Assembly: GCF_022965805.1 (NCBI RefSeq)
Contig: NC_133105.1
Span: 4,712,001-4,776,000, forward strand
Direction: 5' to 3'
Source: Primulina eburnea
Taxonomy: Eukaryota > Streptophyta > Magnoliopsida > Lamiales > Gesneriaceae
Length of the DNA: 64,000 bases
Shown here piece after piece: positions 35,604 to 48,650 of this stretch; position 1 is the stretch's first letter, and every line of letters begins with the position of its first letter. A model generated the notes under the pieces. It ran no database searches. It saw only the letters and a list, made by a program, of their open reading frames with translations, and was not told where the DNA came from. The translations under genes were made by a program, and so were the position numbers.

Positions 35604-38600
35604 ATGAAGTCATTAAATTTGTCTTGGAAATATTTTTGTTAGTCTCAAGATATTTAATGCTATATTTTACTATTTTTGGACGGGAAAATAATAGTAATCT
35701 ATTTTTTGTGGACTTTTCTGTTTTTACATATGAATTCTCATTTGAATCACAGTTGGGCATTATAAGGTCTCATGAACTAAAATACACACACACACACACA
35801 CTAATGTAGCTAGCTATATATTCAATGAGCATCGCATTATGATCTGTTGTCCGATAGATTCATGACAGAGTGGCAATTTTTGATTGTCATGTAATTTGTT
35901 CACATGTTTACACATTGTAGTCGGCGACTCGTCGCTAGAATACGAGCACGGATATTCTACATGTTAATCATTTCAACAATTGTGATCTGATATATATGGG
36001 GAAAAACCAATATCTATCCAATTCACTTGTTGTGAGGTTTATTAAATACACAAGTCTCATCCATTTGTTGTGTATTTATACAGTACTACAAATACTTTTA
36101 ACAACAATGATACAATTTCAATGTGCTTGCTTCCTCTGAAGTTAGATCTATTAATGTGGAATTTGGACCGAGTCTTCCACAGAAAAAGGGAAATAAAAAT
36201 CTCATAATTAATTACGTATGTATGTACGTATGTCTGTCTGAGGATTGTCAATTTTTTCAAAGGCCAACAAAATTCTTGCTCAGAAAATGAAAATGCAAGA
36301 CTTTTAATTTTCAGTTGTCCGACTGGAATCCATATTTATCATCAATAAACCATAATTTTAAGTATAAAATAGTTGATTAATCTACATTTCTTGTAACCAC
36401 AAGTTATCCTCGAAAATGACTTTAATTATACCTCCAAGTCATTTGGCCACATGGGGTGGCTCATAATCAATCACATCATTATATTATATACATAAATTAA
36501 TCAATCAATATAAATATATATTAGACTAAAGTTAAATAATGATATTCAAAATATATAGTTCTTATTTAAACATCCTGAATATTATCTTACAACAGACGTG
36601 TACTGCTAGAAACATAGGATCCTGTCATCAGTAGCTTCCCGGAGTGTTCTTTGTGTTTGAAAATTTTGATTAAAAAAGAGAATGCATATGCACTCACATA
36701 CATTGATATGCATGTGCATGTATGAATACAGCAACGGCTCGAAGTTATCTGTACTTGAAAATGCAAATATATAATCAAATTCATTTAAAAAAATTTTAAA
36801 AAAAAATTCAAATTTTATTCTCCATTTATTTGTGTTTGACATAAAACAAACTATATAAATGAATATATATATATAATAGAAAATTTTAATGAATTTCTGG
36901 ATAGTCGATGTACACATAAATTTATATAAATTTAAGTAAATAAAAACAAAGTGGGATTCAAAAATAGAATTATTAACCCATTGGATAAGAAAACAGCTTG
37001 TGCTTCTCTGTCATGCATGACAAACAAAAAAACGCGTTTTCGGGCCCTTATCTTTATTTATTATCTGAATCTCTCTTTTTTCTTTTTTCTTTTTTTATTA
37101 TTTATTATTCAGTCTTTAAGAAATCAAGGTAGAGAGGAAAATACGATCAAAAAATAATTTAGATTTGTAGTATAATTACGATGAATTTTTTGAGGAAAAA
37201 AGCAACTGTATGATGGGCCAATAAGTTTACGTATGCATGGATTGAATTTTTGGGTTTCAAAGTTGTTACTTTTATTTTTATAGGATTTGGAAGCGATTCC
37301 CTCTTTGTTGCACGGTTCAACCACTTAAAAGAAAATTAAAGATGTCTTTTGCTTTAAAAATGCGATTACACGCATAAGAACGTGGTGATGACAAAATAGC
37401 CTTTTCCATGTGGGGTCATTGTTCACATTTAAGGAATTAGTCAAGATAAATGTTACCAACAGACGGATAGTTAGAACACTGACGTGTATAATGTTACATC
37501 GATATCCATAAAAAAAAAACATCACTAAAATCGAAAGATACGCGACTAGTAAAAGTGAATTTTAACAACACGGATGACCAAAACGACATAAAAACTAACA
37601 TCCAACATCAAAATTATAATTTTCTCAGTCGATAATTTAAAATTAAATATTTGAGATATGGTCATGTATAAGAAAAACACTATTCGAAGCCGCGTCGAAT
37701 GAAAATTTTCAAACAAGTTGCCTGAAATTAATGTGTGGCTTTCATCTCCTAACAAAAATTGGGTCGAATCTATCAGAGTACATGCAATGTAGCTAAGGTC
37801 GGATCACTTTGAAATTTGGTATCTGAGCGGTCCATATCTTTCGAGTCGTTACGTTCCATTGGGTGCTTTAAGATTTTGTATCCCTACCTAAATAATTATT
37901 GGTCGAGTACATAAGAATTTATTATATCATTTTTCTATTCCTAAAATTTCCTAACAACGCTTTCCTGATTTTTCCTAATTCAAACAACAATTTTATTTGA
38001 CTTACCTCTTAATTATGTATTCCTCAAACTAACTTCTGATATCATAAAGTTGGAAACTCTCTTCTCTCTATAATAAATATCATAAATATGATGGCATCTC
38101 CGCTCCAATTCCATTTTTTTAATCGAGGATTCTCCATTTAATAATAGTGGGATTAAGTCTTTATCAGGCCTCCAAATCCGATTCTATCTAATTGATTTGA
38201 AAATTCTTATTTCGATTTTGCGGACATTAAATCTTGATCCTAGTCCTCATACTCTGGATTGATAAGGAGATGGGCCGGATTTGTCATTATCATCTCCGAT
38301 TTGATGTGAATTAAATCACTATCTATATCATCGTTTCAAATATCGATTGAATTAACGAAAAAAACCTTCAAATTCATTTAAACAATATTGATGAAATAAT
38401 CTAATTACATATATAAATACTTACTTAAACAACTCAGACTATTGTAGTTCATGGTTTTAATAAACAAAAAAGATGTAACCACATAAATCTAATTTGTTTA
38501 CAAGTTGGATCATGAAAAGATTTGAACATCATGAATTTGAGTTTTTTGTTAATTATTAAAAAAAATAATTATTATTAATGATATTATTATCGAGAGTTTC

Positions 38601-38787
38601 TGGACAGGTTTGAGAATAGAGATAATACTTTAATACCCGTCCCCGATTTTCAAATCTCCAAACTCGTCTCATTTCGAGTTTTTTCCACAGGGTTTTAAAT
38701 ATCCGAATAAAATTGTCACTCTCCATAGGTTGAGTCTCACACTCACTCAAATAATTCGAGAGAGTGCCTAGGATTGTCATATGAATA

Positions 38788-38967
38788 AGAGTGAGTCTCA
38801 TGTGAGACCATCTCACGGATCTTAATCTGTGAGACGGGTAAACTATCCATATTCACAATAAAAAGTAACAATCTTAGCATAAAAAATAATATTTTTTTAT
38901 GGATAACCCAAATAAGAGATCCGTCTCACAAATACGACCCGTGAGACCATCTCACACAAGTTTTTGC
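38788..38967 (-). repeat. Palindrome-ended repeat, copy H
   Basis: This is a full-length copy. It begins GAGTGAGTCTCATGTGAGAC, ends GACCATCTCACACAAGTTTT, and keeps all inner blocks. Confidence 0.85.
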
Positions 38968-39956
38968 CTATGAATAATTCCGTCCTCACAAAACTAGCCT
39001 TATCGATTGTATTACCCTTTGAATCCTTGATCTATGAATGCCACATTTAAGACACTAAATATGTACTAAAAATAAAATAAAAAAAGTCCAAAATTCCATG
39101 AATAAACAAACTATATCATTACATCCGATAATCTTGTACATTGGAAAGTGATGGACTTGGTGTCCAAAATAAAAACTTAAGATTCACATGACAATCGAAT
39201 TCACCGAATAAACCGAAGCAAAGGAGGAATAAGTAAGCAAAACAAAACAAAAATGGCTGCGGTGCGAAAGGACGCTCCGTACGTACCTCGAGCACATCCG
39301 GACCACTGAAAAGACATCGCAATAATGTAGAACTGAATCGAGACCAGCTATTGCCAGAACTATTTTGTCTGCCTTTAGTTAAACAATTGTTCTCTCTTTT
39401 TATCAATGGAGTAAAAAAACAACTGATTATGATTTTAATTTGCAGACGAGAAAAACTTTTGTCCATGCAACATAAAAATATTATTCACATAAATATATTT
39501 GCAAAATCATTGATTTTTCTGGTGACTTGAGAGATTATTAATTACTTGAGCCATTTTAACTTCCGAATATCTCCTCGATTTGTTGGATTACCCGATATGG
39601 GCCTTCAGCACACTAAAATATGGCCCATATAAGTCCAGGTCTACATAATGTATAATTCTTGCGGCCCAAAGAAGACTGAAACAAAGCTATTGCAACAAAA
39701 TGGAAGCGCGTGGGTGGACTTCCAATCCTTGTCCGAACTGGAGGACCTAGTCAAACAAGAGGCTCAATTTGATTGGATGAAATGAAACCTTCTGCGTGGC
39801 GCCAACAATTTGACTCGCCGATCCCAATCGCATGTCCACGTGCGTTTGCTCACTTCCACTACAAAACCTTAGCAAGTCCCTCCCCGTTTCAGTCAAACCT
39901 ATACTGCCTGTGCTCTCTACACAACAATAACATACATACATACACATACATATAGA

Positions 39957-41561
39957 ATGAAGTTGGTGGAGGCAGCAGCGGTGCTACTGGTGGTGGTTGT
40001 GGTGGCGCCGGCGGTGCGTGGGTTGTGGGTGGACCTGCCGAGAACTGGGACAAAGTGCGTGTCGGAGGAATTACACAACAACGTGGCTGATTTCCACTCC
40101 TTCTTCGGCCAAAAACGATGACGTGAATCATACCGTCTTACCCTCCATGTCTGTTAAGGTTAATCATCGCTTTCCCTTTTACACAATGCCTGTTCTCTGT
40201 CTGTGTGGAGCGAAACGGAGAATTGAGTGATATAATTCTGGCGTTGCTTTGATCTTCGATTCGTTTCAATACAAATTTTCAATCAGACTTCATTTTTCCC
40301 CTTTAAGTTTTCAGTTTGTGCAAATGCTAGATCAATCGTAGTGCTTGCATTTATTGGATAAAAGAATTTGCTTTTATTTTTTTTCCCCTGGAATGAATTT
40401 GGAGGAAATTGACAAAATTTTCCACACGGCCTAACAAAATGGCATATCGGTTGTAATCCGTAATGACACTTCCCTTGACTTTGTTGCATAATAGAAACAT
40501 AATATTATGACATGAATTCTAGTTTCGGATTTGATTTATGAGTGTTTTAAGAGTTATTTTATCCATCCAATGTTTGGCATACTAAAGTACATATCTTACT
40601 TGATATAATAGTAGTATACATAAACAAAGAAAAATATTCTTGTTTTGCTGTTGGATGAACTGCTCACATCGATGTGTATATAACAAGTTTCAGAGTGTTT
40701 TAAGACTCGACCATGAAACTTTACTGAATTTGGGTTCAGCGGATCAAATCTAGCTTACGCTCTTGGGACATGACTCCGTCTCGAAAGTCTTATGATTTGC
40801 AAACTCGTTTTAATTCGTCTTTGTCTTAACGCTGTTCTTGTAATGTGCATCTTAGGTTACTTCACCTTATGGAAAGAATCTCTATCACCAAGAAAAAGTC
40901 TCTTATGGTCAGTTTTCTTTAACTACAACTGAGACTGGCAGCCACATGGCGTGCTTTACAGTTGATGGAGAGCAACATGGAGGTAAAACCGTGACCGTGG
41001 GCATTGACTGGAAAACGGGAATTTCTGCAAAAGATTGGGACTTGGTAGCAAAAAAAGAAAAAATTGAGGCTAGTTTATTTACTTCTCATCTTTGTTTATA
41101 CAGTTGTCTGGATTGAGGATAGTTGATATTCAAGACATTCTTGTCATCTCTATCACTCGTAACTCTCCTTTAGCATTCTCACATATCGTATATTAAATTT
41201 GTTTGCAGGGTCTTGAACTTGAGTTAAAAAAGCTCGAAGGAATTGTGCAAGCAATTCGTGACAATATGAATTATATGATGTCTAGGTAAATTTCCATGGC
41301 TAAAATCGATTATTCTTTTCCCTTTTTTTGTTTACCTGTTAGTGGGGTGATTTACAGATGTAATGTTCGAGTGGGGAAAACTTACATTTTTAAATATGTT
41401 CCGTTTTCTTGTGCAGGGAAATGGATATGAGGGAAGTGAGCGAGACGACGAATGGTAGAGTGGCTCGGTTTAGCATTATGTCTCTTGGCATCTGCATTGT
41501 AGCCTCAGTTTCGCAATCTTTGTATTTGAGGCGGTATTTTCGGAAGAAGAAACTAATCTAG
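39957..41561 (+). CDS. p24-delta family cargo receptor (emp24/GOLD), with frameshift
   Basis: Four exons: 39957-40158, 40856-41068, 41209-41285 and 41417-41561. p24 proteins are type I membrane proteins that cycle between ER and Golgi in COPI/COPII vesicles as cargo receptors. Seen here: a signal peptide ([18 protein letters not shown]), the GOLD domain with conserved cysteines ([23 protein letters not shown]), a coiled-coil segment ([17 protein letters not shown]), [20 protein letters not shown], one membrane span ([18 protein letters not shown]), and a cytosolic tail [10 protein letters not shown] with an aromatic motif and the dilysine KKLI signal for COPI. In exon 1 the run AAAAA (40111-40115) has one A too many: the literal frame stops at 40119-40121, while removing one A links [17 protein letters not shown] to exon 2. 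Intron 2 has a GC donor (GAG|GCTAGT). Apart from the indel the gene looks normal. Confidence 0.9.
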
Positions 41562-41794
41562 AGTGCCCTTTTATAGAATTTGCAGTTACATAAAATTTGA
41601 GAGGAAATTATTAGTTCAGTGATTTCTTTTATGGGCTGAAAGCCTGAAACCTCATTCGTATGATTATTCTTGCCCGAATTTCTTTAATTTGTTCCTTGCT
41701 TTTTCCGTTGCCAATAGTGTTGGGGAGAAACAATAGCTAGTATTATAAAATTCGACCATCACATTAAGTCAATTAATCCAACGGAAATAATCAA

Positions 41795-41990
41795 AGAGTG
41801 AGTCTCATGTGAAACCATCTCACGGATAATAATCCGTGAGACCGATCAACCCTACACATATTCACGATAAAAAATAATACTCTTAGCATAAAAGGTAACA
41901 TAAAAAGTAATAATTTTTCATGGGTGACTCAAATAAGAGATCCGTCTCACAAATACGACCCGTGAGACCGTCTAACACAAGTTTTTGTCA
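41795..41990 (-). repeat. Palindrome-ended repeat, copy I
   Basis: This is a full copy with a small internal duplication of the TAGCATAAAAGGTAA part. It is the left arm of an inverted pair. Confidence 0.85.
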
Positions 41991-42040
41991 TAATCAAAAT
42001 AATTAGATTAATCGAAACGAGTATTTTCTTTGTAAAGTGA

Positions 42041-42219
42041 TAAAAACTTTTGTGAGACGGTTTCACGGGTCGTATTTTGTGAAACAGATATCTTATTTGG
42101 ATCATCCATGAAAAAATAGTACTTTTTATGCTAAGAGCATTACTTTTTATTATGAATATCAGTAAGATTAACCAATCTCACATATAAAGATTCGTGAGAT
42201 CGTCTCACAAAAGAACTAC
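42041..42219 (+). repeat. Palindrome-ended repeat, copy J
   Basis: This is a full copy beginning AAAACTTTTGTGAGACGGTT. It is the right arm of the inverted pair, about 50 bases from copy I. Confidence 0.85.
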
Positions 42220-42728
42220 TATTAGGTGATTTGATTATTGTGTGTGTTGAATATTATACATATTTCCTAAATTACGTGCCACTAAAATATGGACAATTTA
42301 CATATCCATCTATACTTACCGTGTTATAATAGTGTACCTAATTAGAGTAACTATCGATAGTAAAGAATATCAATTTTTTCCCAATTTTATATCAATATTA
42401 TAAGAGTTGGTTTATGTGAGTATGTGACAGTGTTTCATTGATTTTTATCCGCGAAATATGTGGATTGTGACAAATAAATTTTTGACATAAATATAATATT
42501 TTTATAAATTAGTTTGTACAGAAGATCTCTATGACAAAAGTAAAAGTTTTTTATTTTTAAATTTACTTTTAATCATTATTATTTAATTAATAAAAAAAGG
42601 AATAAGTTAATTGAATGACTAGAATGCCCCCCGTCACGCTTCCTTACATCTTAAGTCAACAATTCCTTCACAAGCTCAAGTAGACTTCGCTTTCCGCCAC
42701 TTCCAGCCTGAACTCTGAGAGAGCAACA

Positions 42729-44480
42729 ATGGCGGACACGAAAGTGGAAACTATAGCAAGATTAGCACAGTGGAAAGTGGAAAATTTCGGGCCAACCTCG
42801 GCTTACAAAAGATCCGAACCTTTCAAAATCGGCATATGGAATTGGTACTGATTTGCATAAACTTGTATTTGATCACCAATTTAAATCCAATTTCTGGTTT
42901 TGACGAATTTCAACTTTCACAGGCATCTATCCGTGGAGAAGAGTCGATCAGTTTATATCCGGCTTTTCCCGGAACCATCTCGGGTTTCGAAAGATCAGCC
43001 GCCGATTGCCCGGTTTGTTCTACGAGTCACCACAGCTGGCTCCAATCGAAGGCCCTATATTTCGCCGAGTATGTATTTATCTGCGTTTTTTTTTTGTTAT
43101 TCTGAATTCGTTGACCTTTACTTGTAAAATCGTGGATGAAAATCTTTTTATTCTACTTTTTTCTATCACATGTCTGTTGGGTTTCAAAAGTTGAGAACGT
43201 TAACTTATGAGCTTTTGGAAAGCATCAAATTACCTCGTAAAGAAATCAAATTTTTAGAATATACTTTTTACTGCGAGACTTCTGCTTCACGCTCAATCAT
43301 TACCCTGAGGAGGTTTGATGAGCAAAGTGAATGAATAAATGCTTGAATGTGAATTTCGATGTACCAATGGAGTTTTTTTTTACTTATGTGGAGTCGTGGA
43401 TTGCCTTTTGTATATGTTCATTGAAAATACGGTAATGGTTTTATGCTCAGTCCACGAGAGATTGCTGCGGACAAGTGATGACTTTGCCTGCCCAGTGGAT
43501 GTTAACTTTCAAGGCCGATTCGTCATTGATGTAGAGTTTCTGGACCTTAGGATTTGCGGTGCAAATGTGAGATGCTCTTGCTTGTTTGATCAAAACTTAC
43601 ACCAATTTTTTCTATCTGTTCAGTGTCTTTTATACATACATGAAAATATGATTTCGCCCCGCCATATAAATGTTTCAGCTCAGTTTTTTACCCTTTCTAT
43701 AAAAAAGTCCGATCGACTCCAATGCTGAGATGCCATAGTTTTGAAGCCTCATGTAGCCAATGCATTTACACGAGTAACATTGTGAATCGGGATAGTAAAC
43801 TTCTAGTAGATTTGTCCTTTTCTTTACTTATTTTTTATTCGTCCTTCGGATGTCCTCGTCCTGTGAAATTTAAGGGTGGAGAAGGAAGCTCTATATGGCC
43901 CAGTGACGGCATGATGCAATATCTGACGACACAAAGCACTCTCAGATGCCTCTCTCGCATGCTGGATGAAGCCATTTATTCAGATGTGACCATCAACACA
44001 TGCGACGGAACCCTCCAAGCCCACAAAGCGATTCTTTCAGCTAGCTCCCCCGTTTTCCTTAGCATGTTCCAGCATAATCTCAAAGAAAAAGAATCATCCA
44101 CCATCGACATCGAAGACCTGACATCCGAGTCCTGTATGGCCCTTCTCAGCTACTTGTACGGAACCATAAGTCAAGAAGATTTTTGGAAACATCGATTAGC
44201 ATTACTAGGTGCAGCAAACAAGTATGATATCGTGGACTTGAAGGATGCATGCGAGGAGAGTCTTTTGGAAGATATCAACACGGGGAATGTGCTAGAGAGG
44301 CTGCAGGAGGCTTGGCTTTACCAGCTGAATAAACTGAAGAAAGGATGCATGATGTATTTGCTTGATTTTGGGAAGATTTATGATGTCAGAGACGAGATGA
44401 ATGAATTCTTCAGACATGCCGATCGAGAACTGGCGGTCGAAATGTTCCAAGAGTTGCTTGCAGTTTGGAAACCAGCGTAA
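42729..44480 (+). CDS. BTB/POZ protein with MATH-like N-terminus (At1g21780 type)
   Basis: Four exons, 42729-42844, 42923-43068, 43451-43566 and 43875-44480, join in phase to 327 residues. The N-terminal half is the plant MATH-like part: ETIARLAQWKVENFGP, FKIGIWNWHLSVEK, VYIRLFPEPSRVSKDQPPIA, RLLRTSDDF, FVIDVEFLDLRI. The BTB/POZ domain follows from about DEAIYSDVTINTCDGTL with AHKAILSASSPVFLSMF, and then a BACK-like region (WKHRLALLGAANKYDI, ACEESLLEDINTGNVLERLQ, GCMMYLLDFGKIYDV). Such proteins are substrate adaptors of CUL3 E3 ubiquitin ligases; Arabidopsis At1g21780 is known to bind CUL3. The match to At1g21780 runs the whole length. The exon 4 acceptor (ATTTAAG|GGTGGAG) is unusual in lacking a pyrimidine before AG but keeps the frame (NGGEGSSIWPSDG). 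It faces the CAO gene tail to tail. Confidence 0.93.
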
Positions 44481-45514
44481 GTATGTGTTGTACTCCTAAG
44501 ATTTGTAATCGAGAACAGTATCATATATAAGTGTTATATTATATGAAAATGTTATATGTAAAATGACGTTTACATTAGATTACATATTGCTTTAAAATAT
44601 CAAACTTATCCTTACATTTTATTTGAAAAAACTCTTTCAAAAATACAGTTAGAATATTTTTGTAATTTCAAATGCTATCTGTAACCCAATACCGAACTAT
44701 AGAAAATAGATTTACTCAAATTCATTTCAAATTAACATAACCAATCAAATTAAATATCATAAAATATTCAAGCTGAAACAATCAAAGTTTTGTGTTTCCA
44801 TAATTTAATTAAAAAATTTTTTCATCTATATATTACTGAATCAAAATGAGCCAACGTAGCTTGTAAAAATAGTAATCAATCCATCAAGCTGATCAAATCA
44901 AACAATACTTATTTAACATAAAAATTTGCGTGAAAGCGACTCAAGAGCCAATTTTGTAAGAAAGTTTTCTTATTTGAGTATTTATTTATTTTAAAAGTAT
45001 TCCTTAAATATGAGTAAAGTTGACGTAAAATCGTCTCACAATAAACTTATTATTTATTTGATTAGTTTTTTATTATATTATATTATATTATATTATGAGT
45101 TATCTTAATATTTAATTAAAGTTTTAATTGATTTGATGAAATTTTATTTAAAATTACAATTATAACATCATTATATAAATTTATACTTTTTTAAGATTCA
45201 AACTTTGAACTGTCATAATCATTGATTCATGGTACATCAGGTCGTAGCTATCAACAGGGGGTGGGAGTTGAGAATAATAAATGAGATTGCTGCAGAACTA
45301 TACACAAAAAACTTGGCAGGAGAAAAAATTATGTGTACAGTTGCTCTTATTTGCCCAAAGGGTGTGCGCTATATTTCCAGATACTGAGCTTCAGCTGGGA
45401 TTTTCTTGTAAGAACGAATACTGTAGAACAGTTTAGTTAAGGTCTGGATCATTCTGTTTCGGAAGGGTTCATGATGGTGTATGAAGATCAATGGGAGAAA
45501 AAAGAATAAATACT
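44481..45514. other. Intergenic between convergent BTB and CAO genes
   Basis: AT-rich, with a TTATA pentanucleotide run at 45069-45096. It should contain both 3' untranslated regions. No gene is seen. Confidence 0.65.
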
Positions 45515-48500
45515 CTACGTTGATTTGCTCAAAGGAGATTGGTTAGATCCTTGTTCCACCGAGTCTCTCCATAGCCTGTACCTGACTCCAAGCTTATCAT
45601 AAGATACAGGCATATTCCATATATTTGCGCCGTTCAGCATTCGCTCCTGTTGACCAATCACAAGACGCAGATCCTCGTTCAAAACCTGTTCAAGTGTAAG
45701 CTGGGATTTGATCAGATATTTATGGAGCATCCAAGGAATTGGAATAGCAGAGTTTTTTTCAGGCAGAAACATAGACAAGAAAAAACCAAGAATGTACCTT
45801 TTCAGCAAAATGTATCCACAGGTATTGCATGAAAGGAATGTGTTTTAAGATAGGAGCAAAGTCCAATGACATCCTGTACAACAATCTGGTCTTCTGTCTA
45901 GATGAAGGTAGGCAAACATGAAGTTGGTGCAGATGTGTTGAACACTCTCTTGTACTCTGCCCCTCTAATTTCCCAGGTTTCGAGATTCCAATAGTAGACA
46001 ACACCATACAAGGCGGACGGAATTCCATATCAATTGGATAAGGATCCCAGTATCCTTGCATTCCAGACGCCGGAGTCAAAAATTTCACCAAGCTGTGAAG
46101 ACAACAACAAAAGAAGAAAAAATAAGTGAGTTGTGCATAGTAATTTTTCTGGTGACACGCTGACACTGATGTAATAAACGCATAAGTTGGCCCGATTAAC
46201 AAACCTGGGAACACTCCATCCCTTAGCAAATGTAGAAGTGTGGGTGAAAGGAGCATGTGCAAGGTCCAAAAGATTGTCCAGAAGCAGCCCATGTTCCACC
46301 GGAAGTTCCATTACAATCTGCCATGTCAAGGGCATAAGAAGAATCACGATAAAAATATATTTATAATGAAAAGTTTGATGAACAGACATGACATAATATG
46401 TTTAGGAGCAAAAAATACCTCGGCATGTATTTGAAATCCTGATGGTGGTAATAAAGAAGGGAGGTTAGCTGCAGGAGGATCCTCCCCCGGCCAAATCCAT
46501 ATCATTCCCTCTTGCTCCAAACATGGCAAAGCTCTGATCTTGGCATGTAGTTTTTTAGTTGATGGCATTTTCTCACAATTTCCATCAGTTGAGTATTCCC
46601 ACCCTGATGTTGAAAATTAAGTGAAAAGTATAAGTTTATAATCAAATACAGATCATCAAGTTGTCCTATGAAACACACCAGTTGACGGTTCCAACTAATG
46701 GCCACGCCCCGAATCGCACATAAAATTTCCGGATGATACTCTTAATCTTACCATGATAAGGACATTGAATACGACCCTCGTTGACTGAACCCAGATGAAG
46801 CGGGCAGGCTCTATGAGCACAAGTATTCTGGACACACCCTGGTTTGCCATCTTTCCCACGAAACAGAACCCAAGGTTCTTCAAAGCAGTCCATTGGGACC
46901 TTATACATAAAAGAAGTGTTGCTGAAGAAGTCCGAAATAACATGAAACAAATTTCCATTAAACAGTCCTCACCATGGTATCATCCTTCAGATCTGCAGAA
47001 AATGCAACAGGGTACCAAAAATTCTTCAAATTTGCACTATAAGGTTGGACAGGACCAGACACGTCAAGACCTCGTCGGGACTGCTTGCTGCTCTTCATAG
47101 TATCACGAAATTGAGCGGAAGAGGTACTTGGAGTAGAGGGTAGAGAGTAAGATTCTAAGATTTTTGTGTCTTGTAATATTTTATCGTTAACCAATGTTTC
47201 CATGTAAGCTAACTTGTCCAAAGCAGCAGAAACCCTTGATTCTGATATATGTACCTAAAAATATTCAAAAGTTAAAAAAGATGCAACCACAGATTACACC
47301 ATAAATTTAGTTATTCAGCCACTGCTTGATATTTGACATCTCATCATACAAAATTGTTAGAATAGCTAAATTTCACGGTGTACTTGGTGGATTTTGAGAA
47401 AACTCGTTGAGTAATATATACCTGATTGTGAGCTACTACAAGTTCCTCCTGCAACTCTGCGAGATCCTTCTTCAGGGTTCCTATTGATTTGAATTCACGA
47501 GCCAGAGGATTTAATACCTCCACAACCTACACAACATTATAGAATTTGAGAACATCCGAAACCATGGAAAACTTACCAAATTCAAATATATCAATTCCAA
47601 TACAGTTTAACAATGCACCATCAAACAATATCAGATTTGGTCTTCCAAAAGAACAGAAAGAGCAGACATCTCATTAACCAACCTTTTCGTGCAGAAGCAT
47701 GATTGTAAGAACATCTTGTCGAGCCTTCCAATCGCAGTATTGTATATCATATCGCGCCACTTCCAAAGCTTGATTCACATCAAGAAACTTGCCTTTATTG
47801 GTGGGAACCTTAGATCGCGGATCTTCTACATCAAAAAGTGTAGTCCACGGGCTTTTCCTTTCGACGAAACCATCGTTTTCACCAATAATAGCAAATACTC
47901 TAAATCCTCCTCTGACAGCCTGTGAGACTCCAAAGAAACACCATGGCTGAGCTAAGGATAAAAAATTTAAACTTAAATAGAGATTGAAAAAAATAGTTTG
48001 TGGATTCTGAAAACACAAGGGTAACGGGACACCGTAGTTTATGAGTTTTTAGCTAAATACCAAAGATCAGCGGTAAACATGAGCAAAATGTTGCCTCATA
48101 CATTGAGGAAATGTAAACCCCCATTATTAAAAATATAAAAAGGTTAAAACTTTCTGAACAGAAAGGAGTGAGCACAGTGAACATAAAATCTTCTAATTGT
48201 AGCTCTCTCGTTTTGTTTCCCTGAAAAGGAAAACCTTCTGCTTTCAAATGCCATATATATAAATAAAATCCAGAATGCTATATTTCATAAACTGTCTCCT
48301 CAAATATCTCCTACACTATAATGTCACAGAGCACCATCCATTAACGATAGACAACATAGATGGTGTGATCAAATGCAAAGTCTCAGCACCTCAGAGCAAC
48401 TTAAGACCACATCGGAATTAACCAAAATAAAAAAACCAATTCAACTGTTATTAATGGAGCTGATGAGTGAACACAAATACGAAAACAAACCACTATAACT

Positions 48501-48650
48501 CGATCAAGGAACCATTTAAAAAACACACAGAAATTGTAAAGAAAGAGAAGAAAAAAACCGTAAGGGAAGCACCTTTTTGCTGTTGTTCTTGGAAGAGCGG
48601 CAGAATGAGAGTGGAAGAGCAAGAGCAGCAGCCGTGGCAATGGCAGACAT
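45515..48650 (-). CDS. CAO: Chlorophyllide a oxygenase (chlorophyll b synthesis)
   Basis: CAO is a plastid Rieske oxygenase that converts chlorophyllide a to b by two oxygenations of the C7 methyl group. Nine exons join in phase to 537 residues (Arabidopsis CAO is about 536): 48573-48650, 47683-47919, 47422-47526, 46973-47254, 46752-46899, 46419-46603, 46205-46317, 45798-46092, 45515-45685. Order of parts: transit peptide (exon 1); regulatory A domain ([40 protein letters not shown]), which in known CAO sets protein stability in response to chlorophyll b; linker B; catalytic C domain. The Rieske cluster ligands are in [13 protein letters not shown] and IQCPYHGWEYS (about Cys261, His263, Cys280, His283). 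Mononuclear iron ligands lie in [18 protein letters not shown]. The end is [35 protein letters not shown]. All splice sites are GT-AG and no indels are seen. Confidence 0.97.

Larger units (their letters stand above)
34470..39956. other. Intergenic, AT-rich with microsatellites
   Basis: No gene is recognised. It contains AT and ATT/ATG microsatellites (35039-35083; 35519-35603), a CA repeat (35783-35801) and one palindromic repeat copy (38788-38967). An unplaced 115-codon reading frame on the minus strand near 39119-39466 resembles nothing I know. Confidence 0.6.
41562..42728. other. Intergenic with an inverted repeat pair
   Basis: Apart from two oppositely oriented copies of the palindromic repeat (41795-41990 and 42041-42219), no feature is seen. 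The last about 130 bases are the probable BTB promoter and leader. Confidence 0.7.

Noticed and set aside
35509..35809. Overlapping long frames rich in Asn or Leu on both strands
   Set aside because: They are produced by the ATT/ATG microsatellite.
39119..39466. 115-codon open frame on the minus strand
   Set aside because: There is no known motif, and mixed hydrophobic stretches arise from T-rich DNA; no splice partners are seen.
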